Source: Triglochin maritima
Taxonomy: Eukaryota > Streptophyta > Magnoliopsida > Alismatales > Juncaginaceae
NCBI GenBank assembly: GCA_963682175.1
Contig: OY821782.1
Coordinates: 27,797,741 to 27,861,740 of the forward strand
Length of the DNA stretch: 64,000 nt
Reading direction: 5' to 3'
Made by a program: the position numbers and the translations under genes. A model generated the notes under the pieces. It saw nothing but the letters and a program-made list of their open reading frames with translations. It did no database searches and was not told the origin of the DNA. This document shows, piece by piece, positions 1-11,876 of this stretch; position 1 is the first letter of the stretch; the number at the start of each line of letters is the position of its first letter.

Positions 1-71
1 TGTAGTCCTGGCTACTAGACCCGTCTGGTTGGTGCACCCTAGGCGTCTCCCTCAATCTCAAGTTGGTGACA
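1..71 (-). repeat. 3' LTR of element A (cut by window edge)
   Basis: Bases 1-60 match 4681-4740 with a few mismatches. The plus-strand end GGTGACA at 65-71 mirrors the TGTCACC that opens the other LTR at 3552. A purine-rich tract (minus strand) follows directly. Confidence 0.8.
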
Positions 72-3000
72 AATTTCCCCCACCTAACCCGTTCGTCGCC
101 CTCGACGAACTTATGGCTCGGTCGGCAAGAAATTTGTTAATCAACCCTTCGTACTCCCACAAAGTCACGTCCCTCTCCCAAGTCGTTTCCTCCTCGTTTA
201 GTCCCTTCCACTTTACCAAGTAGAAAACATGTCGGTTGCGCCTGCTCCCTCCTCGTTTCTTCTTCTTAAGGATAGCCTCTGCCTCCTTATCGAAAGTAAC
301 TCGGATAGTTGGCGGGACCCATCTTGGTATCGCCCGATCTAGATTCTCATTGTCTTTGTAGTACTTCTTGAGATTGCTTACATGGAAAACGGGGTGTAAC
401 TTCAGTCTCTCCGGTAACTCAATGTGATAGGTTGCATTGCCTATCTGCTTGCCGATCTTGAATGGCCCATCGAATTTTGGAATGATCCCCTTATGCGCAT
501 CCTTAGTTAGGATCTTCTTACAAACCTGAGGAGTAAGTTTGAGTCATACTTGCTCTCCAACTTCGAACTCCACGTTCCTCCTCCCTTTGTTTGGTGCCTT
601 CTTCATCTTGCGCTGCGCCTTGGCTAAGACATCTCGTGCTTCTTCAACCTGATTTTGGCGTGCTTTAGCGTACCTATACGCTGCTGGATATGTTCCTTCG
701 TCTACCTTTCCCAACTCCAAGGGAACCATAGGTTGTCGTCCCGTTGTAACCTCAAACGGACTATGCCCTGTGGAAAACGACTTGTGTAAGTTGTAGCTAA
801 ACTGCGCCATATCCAAGAGATCCACCCAATTCTTTTGGTTAGCTTGCACATAGTGTCTAAGATACTCCTCGAGCATCGCATTCACCCTCTCAGTCTGCTC
901 GTCAGTCTGAGGGTGATTGCTGGTGTAGAACTTGAGTTGCGTCACTAGCAATTCAAACAACCACCTCCAAAACTTCCCTGTGAACCTTGCATCTCAATCA
1001 CTCACGATGTCCCTCGGCAAACCCCAATGCTTGACCACGTTCCGCATGAACAAGGTGGCTGGATTTTCTGCCGTGCATGTGCTTGGTGTTGAGATAAATA
1101 CTCCATACTTTGAGAACCTATCCACAACCACCATGATCGTCGTGCATCCTTCCACCTTAGGAAATCCAGACACAAAGTCCATAGAGCAACTCATCCACGG
1201 ACCCTCCGGTACAGGCAAAGGTTGTGGACCTTTCCCCTTTTGTCTCTCCAACTTGTCTTGTTGGCACACAAGACACGTCCACACATAGAGTTCCACATCC
1301 TTCTCCATGTTTGGACAAAAGTAGCTACTCCCTAACAAAGCTGCAGTCCTCTCCTCCCCTGGGTGACCAGCGTATCGCGCGTCGTGCGTGTCATGCAAAA
1401 GCATGCACCTCAAGTCCCCTGACTTAGGCACGTAGGGCCTCTTCCCTTTAGCCCAGATGATCCCATCATCTTTCCAGAAGCACCTTGTCAGACCTTCCTC
1501 AATATGCAAACTAATACGCTTGCATTCCGCGTCAGCTTGTGTAGCTTCTCTGATTTTGTCAAGGATATCCCTCTGGATTCCTATGATGGTCACTAAGGTT
1601 GCCTCCTCCCCCGCATCTTCGGAACTCCTCCTACTAAGTGCGTCGGCTACCTGATTAATCCTCCCAGGCTTGTACTTGAGCACGAAATCAAATTCGGTCA
1701 AGTAATCTTGCCATCTTGCCTGTTTAGGCGTTAGCTTCTTCGTGTTCTCGAAACAGCTTGTGGCCACGTTGTCCGTATACACCGTGAAGCGCCTTCCCAA
1801 CAAGTAGACTCTCCAAGTCCTTAGGCAATACACAACTGCTGTAAGTTCCCTCTCGTGCACGGAATACCTCCTCTCAGTAGGATTTTTCTTACGACTCTCA
1901 TAAGCCACCGGATGTCCATCTTGCACTAGAACTCCCCCAATAGCAGTGTCGCTAGCATCCGTCGTCACCTCGAACTCCATATCGAACCTCGGAAGAACTA
2001 GCACCGACTGAGACACCATCGCGTGTTTCAGCCCCTCGAATGCCCCTTAGCATTTACTCGACCAACTCCATGTCTTGTCCTTCTTTAACAAGTCTGTTAA
2101 AGGTGCGGCAATGCGGTTATACTCCTAAACAAACTTCTGATAATAATTCGTTAGTCCCAAAAACGAACAAAGTTCAGTTACCTTGGTGGGTATCGGCCAG
2201 TCCGCTATCTCGTCGGTCTTCTTTGGATCCATGCTCACCTTGCCGTCCCCAATAATATGTCCCAATAACCCTATCTTCGTTTGGGCGAAAGCGCACTTCT
2301 CTCGCTTCAAGTACAACTTGTGCTCCCGGAGCCTTGCCAAAAAATTGGCCAAGTGTACCTTATGCGACTCCAAGTCCTCGCTATACACGACAATGTCATC
2401 CAAGTAGACCACCACAAAGCTGTCGAGATATTCTGAGAATACATCGTTCATAAGGTTGCAAAACATTGCTGGTGCGTTTGTCAAACCGAATGGCATGATC
2501 CTGAACTCGTATGACCCATACCGCGTCACACAAGCCGTCTTCTCCTCATCTCCTTCAGCAATTCGAACTTGATAATACCCGCTCCTCAAGTCCATCTTAG
2601 AGAAGAACCTCGCCTTCCCTAGATTGTCAAACAAGTCTTCAATGTTGGGCACATGATACTTATTCTTGATAGTGACCTTATTAAGTGCCCGGTAATCCAC
2701 GCACATTCGCAAACTACCATTCTTCTTCTTTTGGAAGAGGACCGGCGCCCCATAAGGTGCCTTACTTTGACGCAGCAACCCCGCATCCAAGAGTCCCTTG
2801 AGTTGGCGCTTGAGTTCTTCCAAATAGATGGGTGGAATTCAGTAGGGAGCTTGGGCTGGTGGGCGCATCCCAAGAACAAGCTCAATGCGATGATCTACGC
2901 CTCTCTTAGGCGGTAACTCCTTGGGCAACTCGGTTGGTCCACGAACTCCTCCAAAATCTCCACTATTTCTAGTGAAATTTTCTCAATCCCTTCGGTCCCA

Positions 3001-3535
3001 TCCTCCACCAATGTCGCCAAGAAAGTCTCCTCCCCGCGCCTCATCCCGTCTTTGACTTGCAAAGCTGAGATAGCGCTGATCGCACCTTGCTCCTCCACGC
3101 CTCTCACATAACATGGATTCGCCTCATCCATAATCCACAAGCCTCCCAAATGTGTGATCACCACATCCCTTGCCTTGCACAAGAACTCTAGCCCAAGGAT
3201 GATGTTGAAATCATCCAAGGGTATCGCAAGAAATCGTTGCACTCCCCTCCACGCACCGATTTCTACGCGCTCCTTAATACCCCCGCTATCCGCACATCCT
3301 TGCTGGTCACAATCTTCACCCGCCCTTTCACTTGACCTACCCTAAGGCCATGAGAAGCAGCCCATGCCTCATGCACGAGATTGTGAGATGCCCCCGAGTC
3401 CACCAATGCCCGCACAATGTGTCCTCCTAAACACATCTTTATGAAAAACAAGTTCACGGAGTTTCCTCCTACACGCCGCCTCACCATCTTCATGGTACTG
3501 CGTGTCCTCGTTGTTGCCCCGAATTCTCCAAACAC
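58..3535 (-). pseudogene. Element A pol (protease-RT-RNase H-integrase-chromodomain), decayed
   Basis: Polyprotein that would cleave itself, copy the element RNA and integrate it. Reading from 3535 leftward: an aspartic protease with the motif ALVDSGASHNLV, then after a frame change near 3250 the motif IILGLEFL. After a second frame change near 2900 the RT follows ([43 protein letters not shown]). RNase H (TTDASDTAIGGVL, YTDN) and integrase (HxxxH, CxxC zinc region, MDFVSGFPK, HPQTDEQTERVN) come next. The frame ends with a chromodomain (YLVKWKG, TTWERDVTLWEYEG). From RT to the chromodomain one frame is kept with internal stops: near 2840, between RT and RNase H, at 994 where an integrase Arg is expected (IVSD*DAR), and at 544 where Trp is expected. 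The stop at 58-60 lies inside the LTR. No gag precedes it. Confidence 0.87.
72..84 (-). other. Polypurine tract of element A
   Basis: Minus strand reads GGTGGGGGAAATT immediately before the 3' LTR, the expected plus-strand primer position. It overlaps the last codons of pol. Confidence 0.7.
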
Positions 3536-3537
3536 CG

Positions 3538-3548
3538 CTCTGATACCA
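3538..3548 (-). other. Primer binding site of element A (tRNA-iMet type)
   Basis: Minus strand TGGTATCAGAG, complementary to the 3' end of plant initiator tRNA-Met, three bases inside the 5' LTR. Confidence 0.85.
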
Positions 3549-3551
3549 GCT

Positions 3552-4749
3552 TGTCACCGGCCGTGTTAGGAGTTCTTTAGAGACTCTCAAATTTCAACTT
3601 CTTCGAGCTTTGGCCTCGCCAAACGCTCTATCCCCGCGAGGAAGATTGAAAACACCAACACAACCGTACAACTCCCTCGGTTTACCGCAGAGTTAAACAA
3701 GCACAAACGAAAACGTACACACAAACAACATTGGCGGAATCACAACTCTTTATTACCATGAACAAACGAATTACAATTCCTTAGGGATTGAAAAAGGAAG
3801 GAAAACCCGAAACAACTAGAAAACCCTATCTCTAGTTGTGATGCCCTTTCCACAGGTTGGAGGTGCATCCCTTTTGTACATGTTGTGAACCTCCCACTAC
3901 ATGCATATGTGGGAATCTATGATCCCCACTATCACCTCTAACTCTCCTTTGGTTGTGGAGGAGTGGGGCAAAACCGAATGCCCACTCTCCCCCCTAAGGT
4001 CACTCTCTAGTGCCTTCTTATCAATCATGTATGGGCTATTACCGAACAAAATGGTTATGGACTTCGTCGTCCTTGACCAGAACGTGAGGAACATGTTGGA
4101 GGAGCATGCATTAGTGGGGCTTGACCCGGTCACCCCACTCATGCCACCTTCGTTCGGTTATGGACCCATTCCATAACCGACTCCTATTTTTAAGGACAAG
4201 TATAACCGATCCCTATTTTTAAGGAGAAATTTTTTGGCCAACCCAATTTTCCCCCAATTCGGTTACGAACCCGTTCCATAACCGAATCCTATTTTCAAGG
4301 AGAGCTTGTCAAACCGTTCCACACGATCAACCACCTCTCTTGACTCGTTCTCAGTCCTTGCTAACGCATACACATGTGTCTTGGCTTTCCAAACATCCGT
4401 GCCTTCAACTTCTAGGCATTGCCTGCCCACGCACGCCTCCAAGGTGCGCCTATGTGCTGCCCGGGCAATGTCTAGCGTGCGCCCTCATAGCCACAACCCC
4501 ACCTCCCGCTTCTCACGCGCGTTTGGCTGCCCACATGTGAGGATGCACTTCCCAAGTGCCACGCTCGTTCCATGCTTGCTGATGCTCCTCGACTCCCTTG
4601 GACATCTTCAGATTCCAAGCATTGGTGCTCTTCCACGCACCGGCGTTCCAAGCCACCAATTGTGCACTTCTTCGTCTCTCATGTAGTCCCGGCTACGAGA
4701 CCCGCCTGGTTGGTGCACCATAGGCGTCTCCCTCAATCTCAAGTAGTGA
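3552..4749 (-). repeat. 5' LTR of element A
   Basis: About 1.2 kb between the primer site and LINE-like flanking sequence. It starts TGTCACC on the plus strand. The far end (about 4742-4749) is degenerate relative to the GGTGACA seen at 65-71, so the right limit is uncertain by a few bases. No coding sequence recognised inside. Confidence 0.8.
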
Positions 4750-5348
4750 TGGGTAACATAAGAGAAAAAGGGGAAGCAACTCACCCAAGCTTTTTTCTAT
4801 TAATTAGAGGTGGTTGGGTGACTATGCTTAACACAATAATCACCCCGATGGCTTCTTACTATACGAGCTGCTTAAAGACGCCAATTGAAAGCCTTAAAAT
4901 GTAAAAACTTATGGGACATCTTTCAAGGGATTACTTTATATGATCCCGTCCTTTGCAATTTTAGCAAGGTGGAAGTAGGGATGCAAAAACACACCTTACT
5001 GTGGCATGGTAAATGGTATAATGATATGATTCTCTCGAGAGAATGGGGGGATATATTCAACATGGCAAAACATCCTTGGGCAACGATTGAAAAACTCTTT
5101 GGTGCTATTATGTTCGGTGTATGGTGGGTTTGGAAGAATTTCGTACGACAGTTATGGAGAATGACTAAATTTCACCACTTTATGCTATTTTCATCCACTT
5201 TAATTTCCCCTCTACCGAGACTGGGTAAGCTCATTTTGTCCTTGAACAAGAAAGGCACTTACACAACATAATGCAAGTATAATTTTCTCATTAACGGGGC
5301 GTGAAATGTCCCAAAATTAAAATCTGGGCATGGATCATGAATGAAATT
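4750..5348 (+). pseudogene. LINE ORF2 fragment, part 1 (RT C-terminal connector)
   Basis: Conceptual translation resembles the region after the RT core of plant L1-type LINEs: a GWVTMLNTIITPMASYYTSC segment, then LWDIFQG, HTLLWHGKWYNDMILS and finally CPKIKIWAWIMN. Frames change several times, so it is dead. The same reading continues at 7472 after the inserted LTR, which supports one interrupted LINE. The upstream RT core is not in the window; element A probably inserted into this LINE, so the rest may lie further left. A domesticated RNase H-like gene remnant is the alternative. Confidence 0.62.
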
Positions 5349-5834
5349 TGTTAGACCCTAACCTTTGATTGTGGGCTAATCCCGGGTTTAGTGGGGGATT
5401 AGCATGGGGAAGAGGAGGCGGAACAATGATGGTTATGGGTGGGGGGGCGGTTACTGTTGGTGTGATGGGTTGAGGAGGAAACCATCACTTCTTGTCTTCA
5501 TTTCTTCCTTTCTCCTTCACACAAACCTTTCTCTCTCACTTTCTCACTTTCTTCTTCCTTGTCCGGCGATCCAGAGAACGTGGCGGCGACTCCGGCGCGT
5601 GGAGGCGAGCACGACGTTGCGGAGACGCGGGCGTGAGGTGCATTGGAGCGGGGGTGCTGTCGGGCGTCGACGTTGAGCAAAACTCCGGTGTGTTCCGTCT
5701 TCTCCTCGAGGTATGCTAGCTTATTAGTATGGTTTTGTTGTTCCTCACGTTGGTGGGAAGTTTTGGTCGGTCGCGGGAGGTCGGAGACCTCGCCGGCGAC
5801 GAGAAACGGCGTAAAATCCTTGGCTGGCGCAAGG

Positions 5835-6300
5835 TTGCTGTCGACCAATGGTCGACCGGGTGCCTCCGGGCGGTCAACCGGTTTTACCTTTTTTGCCCAA
5901 CTTTAACCTACGTCGGTCGAACGATGCCAATGTGGCGGTCGACCGGTTGCATATGTGATGGTGAGTTGGAGGCTTAGTGTCGGATTTCGGTCGACCGCTC
6001 CTTGTTTTTGGGTCGACCGGAACTTAAGTGTACTTGATGATTCTGCATGTTGTTCGACCGATTTATGTATATTGTTCGACCGTTATATGACGTAGACTAT
6101 TAGGATGACCATGGTAGTTTTCGGTCGGCCGGGACCCCTGAGTCGGTCGACCGAATAGACTCGTTGATTTTGACCAACACCGGACTGTTCGACCGTTTGG
6201 ACTTAAGTGACGCGCAAAATAGTTCGACCGTTGTAGACTTTCGGTCGACCGAACCTATTGGGGACGGTCGACCGGTTAGGCTTTTTCGGTTGACCGTTTG
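5835..6300. repeat. GGTCGACC palindrome cluster in solo LTR
   Basis: Many full or half copies of CGGTCGACCG (GGTCGACC, TTCGACCG) in about 470 bp, at irregular spacing. The same motif recurs in other LTRs of this window. Confidence 0.75.
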
Positions 6301-6599
6301 TGTGCAGAACTGAATTCCTAGTCTTGTGTTGTGTCAACTTTGTCCACGGAAACTCGTGCCCTCGCTGAGAGCGTGAGCCGGGAGGTGACGGAGGGCACGT
6401 GCTCGTGTCGCCCAGGGACCGCCGTGTGGAAGAGTGTGGACACTTTGGTCGCACCACCTCCGTGTTGGACCGTGGTGTGACGTGTTGTTGCCTTACTCCT
6501 TGTTGAGTAGCAGAGCTGAGGGATCACGGATCCCAATGCGTGTTGACGCAAGGCTCGTGGAGCATGATTACCCTGCAGATTATGGTCTGGACCCGTCTG

Positions 6600-6790
6600 A
6601 TGTTGTGTCGGACGTATGTTGTACTGCGGAGGTTGTGTCGGCGATGCCGCCAAGGTTTTTGCCGGCGATGATGGTACCAACGATGTTCCGGCTGGCGGAT
6701 GTGTCGTTTGATGTTGTGTCGGACGTATGTTGTACCGCCGATGTTGTGCCGCCGATGCCCCCGATGCCGCCGATGTTGTTCCGGTGATGA
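6600..6790 (+). repeat. Diverged tandem repeat, period about 111 bp
   Basis: The segment beginning ATGTTGTGTCGGACGTATGT at 6600 recurs at 6711 with a few changes. Smaller GATGCCGCC-like units lie inside. Confidence 0.55.
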
Positions 6791-7471
6791 TCCCCGATTG
6801 GGCACCTATCTTGGGATGTTGACCGACCGGGCTACGGCTCCGTCGAAGGTGGTGTAGACCACGTGGTTCTTTGCGTGGAAGTGCGGACGCTCCTCACCGA
6901 TCCCTTTGGCTTGAGTAGTCGCGTGTGGGGGGTGCGTCCGTAAGACCGTATGTGCCTACGGCAGGTTTCCAAGGGAGACCCGTTGGTGTTGCTGGATTGA
7001 TGTCCTTGTGGACCCTGTTGAGGGTTGTTGTTGTTGTCGGACTGAGGTCCCGTTTACCCTTGGTGGGATTTGATGCATTGCAGATGTGATATGACATGCT
7101 ACTAGTATGATAGGTTCATTTACCGTACTGTTGCATTCATATAGGCGAGCTTGGCATACGGGGTTTCCTAATGGGAAACTCAGGCATCGTTGTTTGATTC
7201 ATGTTTCAGGACCGCAGTCGGTTCTGTCGGGTGGTGACAGCGGGTGCACACATTTTGGGGTCAGGATCCTCTTCGGACTCTTCGAGGTCGTCGTGATTGC
7301 TTGTACCTGTCTTTCATTGTATTGTTGTAATCACGTCTTTTGACAAACTCTGTTGTATTATTGGTACACCGACTGTTGATTTTTATGAGTAACATTCCCG
7401 TTGATGAGTTTATTCTGATAATCTCTTGACTGTTTAATTTTTTAAAATTTCCGTTGTTTCGGGATATTACA

Positions 7472-8205
7472 AAATTCGCATCCTCACAAGAGATAGGCTT
7501 ATCCAACGAGGGATATTTATTCATCCCCTCTGCCCGTTGTGTGGTCTAGAACCAGAAACATCGGATCACGTTTTCTTTGCCTGTGATTTTGCAAGCAAAT
7601 TCTGGAGCATGAATGTCGTGATAGATCTGAACATCTCGCCCACTACCAATAAGGACTTCTGTCATCATGTCCGCAATCAAGTCGATTTGGACTCTAGCAA
7701 TTGGAATTGTCTCGTTAATGCTTTTCTTTGGTATTTATGGGGGGAGCGCAACAACTGGATTTTTCGTAACATTGCATGTTCCTTTGAAACTCCAATGCAT
7801 ATAATTGTTTTGATATGTGTTTGCAATGGACAAGGTTGCTTAAAAGAGAGGGCGAGCACGTCACCTTTCAATACACTCAACGGTCGGAAAAAGAACTAGA
7901 GAAGATAAACCGCCTAGCACGCATCGAGGCGGAGGCACAAGCACAGCTGGATATGGATCGGAGGAGGAGCGTCACCAATAGGTGGAAGAGTGGATTCGTG
8001 AATTTGAAGAATATGGATTGGTCCGCCAGGCTCGAGACAACTCTACATCGAACTCCCAGAAGACGGGTTTGGTTTGGTACCTCCATGTCGTGTGGAATTA
8101 TATTTGCTCATGCTTGTATTAAAAACTCACTGGTATCATCTTTTGGGGATCGGGGGCGACAAGTGCTTCCTTTTAGATGGAAGCAATTTTTTGTAAAAAA
8201 AAACT
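7472..8205 (+). pseudogene. LINE ORF2 fragment, part 2 (zf-RVT domain and tail)
   Basis: Continuation of the LINE after the solo LTR. It encodes a zf-RVT type zinc-binding region (CPLCGLEPETSDHVFFAC, then FLWYLWGERNNWIFRN), which in plant LINEs follows the RT domain. The reading crosses the insertion when one TSD copy is removed. After about 7800 the frame degenerates. An A-run at about 8196-8204 may be the remains of the poly(A) tail, so the 3' limit is a guess. Confidence 0.65.
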
Positions 8206-8985
8206 CTATTAGGGTGTTGTGGAAAACCAGAACATTTCTTTTTAATATATGGTTTCAAATATCATAAACAAAAATGTACTCTGGATAAACGAAATTAGGA
8301 CTATATAGCTTCAAATATCCACATGAGCAATCAAGCATCTTGAAATGGTGCATGGTACAAATATAGGTTTTCCGTTCAATATTATAAAACATGGAGGATA
8401 CATGTATCATAGGTAGGAATTTAGGTCGGGAGAGGGGGATTAGTATGGAGAACGTCAAAAATTGCAATTAGTTCGTTGATTTGATTTGAATTTTTATAGG
8501 TGTTTGACCTATAAGTAGGTAAACCAATACTCTTATACAAACTAGACTAATTGAGATAAATTCCATCTACTTATATAGCTATTGATATTCCAAAATTCAG
8601 ATTTTAGTCGAAATCAACAATATTTGAACATCTTACTCGTCCCATATTTTATAAGATAACAAAAAATGTTTAATTTCAATGGTTTAATTCTTGGGGTTTG
8701 ACGTGTTACGCACCGTGACAGAGCATATGCTGGAGAAACTTGGCGTAATCCACTCAACCAAACACGTCCTATCCCAACATAGTATATTATTATGTGTTTG
8801 ACTCACGGTGGAAATGGTTTCGATCTCTTACAAGAACCTCCTCAATCCTCTCTGCCAAACTCACCCACCAACCATCCATATTCTCGGGAACAATAAAATC
8901 ATAAGACGAAAATTTTCCAAATTACTTCTCTCACTCTCTATCTCCAAAAGAAGGCGGGTTGGGAAGGAATCCGAGAGGTAGAGAC
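8206..8985 (+). promoter_or_regulatory. Non-coding upstream region of the proposed WEB-family gene
   Basis: AT-rich, with no ORF or TE end recognised. The last 200 bases become rich in CT runs (about 8925-8945), typical of a plant 5' leader just before the proposed start codon at 8986. No convincing TATA box could be fixed. Confidence 0.35.
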
Positions 8986-9050
8986 ATGATGGAAAAACAT
9001 CATCACTGTCCTCTCATGAATGTAAGAACCCTCAAGCTGAACCAAACCAG
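8986..9050 (+). CDS. WEB-family coiled-coil gene, proposed exon 1
   Basis: ATG at 8986 opens 21 codons plus two bases (AG) and stops at a GT donor (CCAG/GTTAG). The two leftover bases join the single leading A of exon 2 to give an Arg codon, so the frame runs into the conserved TGLFETP segment. Short first exons ending just before this segment are usual in the family. Support is only splice phase, a CT-rich leader and position; there is no homology to the 21 residues. If true, the intron to exon 2 is 20.4 kb. Another upstream exon remains possible. Confidence 0.45.
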
Positions 9051-9518
9051 GTTAGAGTTGTTCTTATTGCGTGTTTTGGTGTGCGTTTTGTTTGATTGAG
9101 GCAAAGATCAATTTCTGTTCTACGTTGTAAGTTTTTTGGGGAGACCAACATGTTAGCGTTTGCTTCTACCAAATTTTTCTGACATCTATTATTCTAAAGC
9201 GTATCTTATTCTTAAGGGTGTATATTGTGGATAATTAATTACTAGGTGATCTCATGCATGGGGAGGGGGATTCAAACTTTCTTAAAATTCTTTTACATTT
9301 CACGTCAACATTCATAAAAGCTGAAAGATATATTGAGACTTTTTAATAACATTGAAACTATGTACGTGTAATTGGAATTTTCACTATTGTTATTCCGGTG
9401 CAAAGTGGCCAAAGTAGAATACTAAACTAGATGGGGGCAAGGTTGTACAGGATCATGTTTCATGCTAGGCTGAATACCAGCTCGCATAAAGTCCGTTATG
9501 ACTATGTGAATTGTTTTT

Positions 9519-10153
9519 ACCATCATTTCAAAATATTATTTTTTCTTTTCTACCATCATTTCATAACTATTTCTATCAATGCAATTGAAAAATTGCACAA
9601 ATTTCATTAATGTCATTATATTTTTACGCATGCCACTCCGGTAACTTTTTCCTTTAACAACATTATTATTCCATTAACGTCGTTATTGTTCCTTAAACAA
9701 TGTTAATTTTTTTTATTTTAATAGTAATATTTATAAATTCTACTATATATAATTTAATAACTTAGTAATCAAAATTTATCATTTTTATAATATTCACAGC
9801 AAAATACTTAAATTCCAAAAATAAAGACTTAATTTCCGGTGTTTTGGTCGGGGTTTTTCCTATGAAAATTAAAATACTTAATTTTTGGATTTTAAGTGTT
9901 TTGCTATAAAAAACATAACATATTTGAATTACTAAGTTATTAGATTGTATATGGTAGAATTTGTAAATATTATTATTCAAATAATATATTTTTAACACCG
10001 TTAATGGAACAGTAACGACTTTAACAGAAAAATTACATGAGTGACATGCTCGAAAAGTAATGACATTAATGGAATTGTTGCAATTTTTCAGTGACAATGA
10101 TATAAATAACTATGAAATGATGACAGAAATATTATAGTATTTTAAAATGACAT
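9519..10153. mobile_element. Foldback element / long inverted repeat
   Basis: The left arm (about 9519-9836) and the reverse complement of the right arm (about 9862-10153) align along nearly their whole length with scattered mismatches, for example ACCATCATTTCA against TGTCATTTTA at the ends and AACTTAGTAAT in the middle. Only about 25 bases lie between the arms. No coding capacity and no clear target duplication. It could be a MITE or a foldback transposon; a transcript would form a hairpin of about 300 bp. Confidence 0.65.
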
Positions 10154-10764
10154 GCAAGCAAAAAACATTTTTTATTTCCTTAGCTGGACTCGTTTAATAG
10201 CTTTCTAATTTATGTTATGGGATTCCATCAAATGACACAAAAAACAGTGCAATTTTTTTTAATAACTGATTTCGTCTTACCTTAGTAAATTACCAAAAAA
10301 AACAAATACGAACTTTTAACGATCAGTTATAGAAAATTTTCAACATTCCTCAAACAAGAACTATTTAAACAAGTATGTTATAAATTAAATCTATAAACTA
10401 AGAATGAGAAACTAATCGTAACTTACACAGTAATTCGCTACAATCAAATCTGAGCTAATCAAACGTCCAAATTTTGAATAGTAGCTCAAAAATACCTTAG
10501 ATGATCTATAAATCTTAACAAAAATCATCTTAAATAAATATCATTTTTGGTATTTTGTTTTGTAAAGGCGGACTACTCACTCATACGTAAAAGGGATGAA
10601 ATGAGTTTGTAATCTTGTAGGAGCATTGCATATTTCTCCTCTACTTTATTCATAATACCACTTTGTCAACTTTTCAGAACAATTACTAACAATGCAATTA
10701 ATTTTGAAAAATGTTGGTGGGACCATTTGCCGCAACAACCAATATGTAAATTCGCCGTTGGTGA

Positions 10765-11876
10765 CATTAGTGCAGAAAAACTCATATACGTCAGATATAC
10801 AGGGGTATATACGACTGATTTTGCGGTCCAACACCCGTTGTATATGTCCCCGACACCTATGTCGTGGTGTATAGACATCAACTTACACGACCGACGTCTA
10901 TACCCTTTAAATAACCCCAAAAAATACATTATAGCCAGGCATTCAACTTGTAGATTAATCAAGCTCAAGTTGCTCAAGTGCCCATGTTTTGACAATTAAT
11001 CAAGCCCAATTACATTAATCTTACTTGCCTATTGTAGTATGATACCCAACTCCCATTTAGAAGTAAAGAAGTGGTAGAGTACATCAACCACACCAACCAA
11101 AAATCATTTTCCGATGTGGGACTAAACTACAACACCTATAATAGGCATCAGCTATATAAGGTAGTTGACGTCTATACCTTTAAATAACCAAAAAAACATA
11201 CGGTCTGTAAACGTCGGCTACCATATAAAACCGATGTCTATACCTTTTAATAATCTCAAAAAAATATTACGGCATGTAGACGTCGGCTACCCTATAAAAC
11301 CAACGTCTATACCTTTAAATAATTCAAAAAAAACATTGCAATACTATCATATTTCTATGTACATCCCCAATCATCTTAAACCCAAGTTGCCCAAATGTCC
11401 CGAGTGTCAATCTTTTGACCATTAAATATATATATTACAATAGCATATTGTAGTATGATACCCAATTCCATTTAGAAGTAAGGAGTATTGGAGTACATCA
11501 ACCCCACCAACAAAAAATTCTTCTCTAATGTAGGACTAAACTTCAACACATATTAGATAGTTACATTGAAACATTGAATGATTTCGTTTGAAATTGGAAT
11601 AGGTACATATTTTTCTTATTGTAATTTTATATAATAAATGATTAAGGAGTTATGGAGGTCGTTTATACTACAAAAATCAACGTTTATATATAACATAGAT
11701 GTCGGCTATACAACAACCGACGTCTATATATAAGACATCGGTTATACTACAACCAACGTCTATACATAACTATAGGTGTCGGTCTCCCTTACACACGACG
11801 TATATACCTATAGACGTCGCGTTTACAGGAGACTGACGTATATTTGGCGACACTTATTTCCTATTCTGCACTAGTG
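10765..11876. mobile_element. Non-autonomous CACTA element 1 (TSD TGA)
   Basis: Ends are CATTAGTGCAGAAAAA (left, one change from CACTAGTGCAGAA) and the inverse TTCTGCACTAGTG (right), flanked by TGA at 10762-10764 and 11877-11879. Subterminal regions carry repeated ACGTCGG/CGACGTCTATA motifs in both orientations, typical of transposase-binding repeats. About 1.1 kb, no ORF. An internal segment (about 10930-11142) is duplicated in diverged form at about 11350-11550. Confidence 0.82.

Larger units (their letters stand above)
1..4749 (-). mobile_element. Element A: Ty3/gypsy chromovirus, partial, gag-deleted
   Basis: LTR retrotransposon on the minus strand. Its 5' LTR is 3552-4749 and its 3' LTR runs off the left window edge (end at 71). 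The LTR copy at 1-71 matches 4681-4749 with a few substitutions. LTR ends are TGTCACC and GGTGACA read on the plus strand. A tRNA-iMet type primer site (3538-3548) and a polypurine tract (72-84) lie at the expected places. Protease, RT, RNase H, integrase and a C-terminal chromodomain are recognisable, which marks a chromovirus. The internal region is only about 3.5 kb because gag is absent: the protease frame starts three bases after the primer site. The pol frame is broken, so the copy is dead. The left target duplication lies outside the window and cannot be checked. Confidence 0.88.
5349..7471 (+). mobile_element. Solo LTR inserted in the LINE (TSD AAATT)
   Basis: Starts TGTTAGACCC and ends GGGATATTACA, flanked by the direct repeat AAATT at 5344-5348 and 7472-7476. 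The ends resemble the LTRs of element B (end CGGGGACGTTACA in its own orientation), so it is probably a related gypsy-type LTR. No internal domain or second LTR is present, as expected after LTR-LTR recombination. It contains a dense cluster of GGTCGACC-type palindromes (5835-6300) and a two-copy 111-bp repeat (6600-6790). Confidence 0.82.

Noticed and set aside
2125..2823. Endogenous pararetrovirus as source of the RT at 2.1-2.8 kb
   Set aside because: It has LTRs, a tRNA-iMet primer site, integrase and chromodomain, which identify a Ty3/gypsy element.
5835..6300. CRISPR array or satellite for the GGTCGACC clusters
   Set aside because: Spacing is irregular, there are no constant-length spacers, and the setting is a plant LTR.
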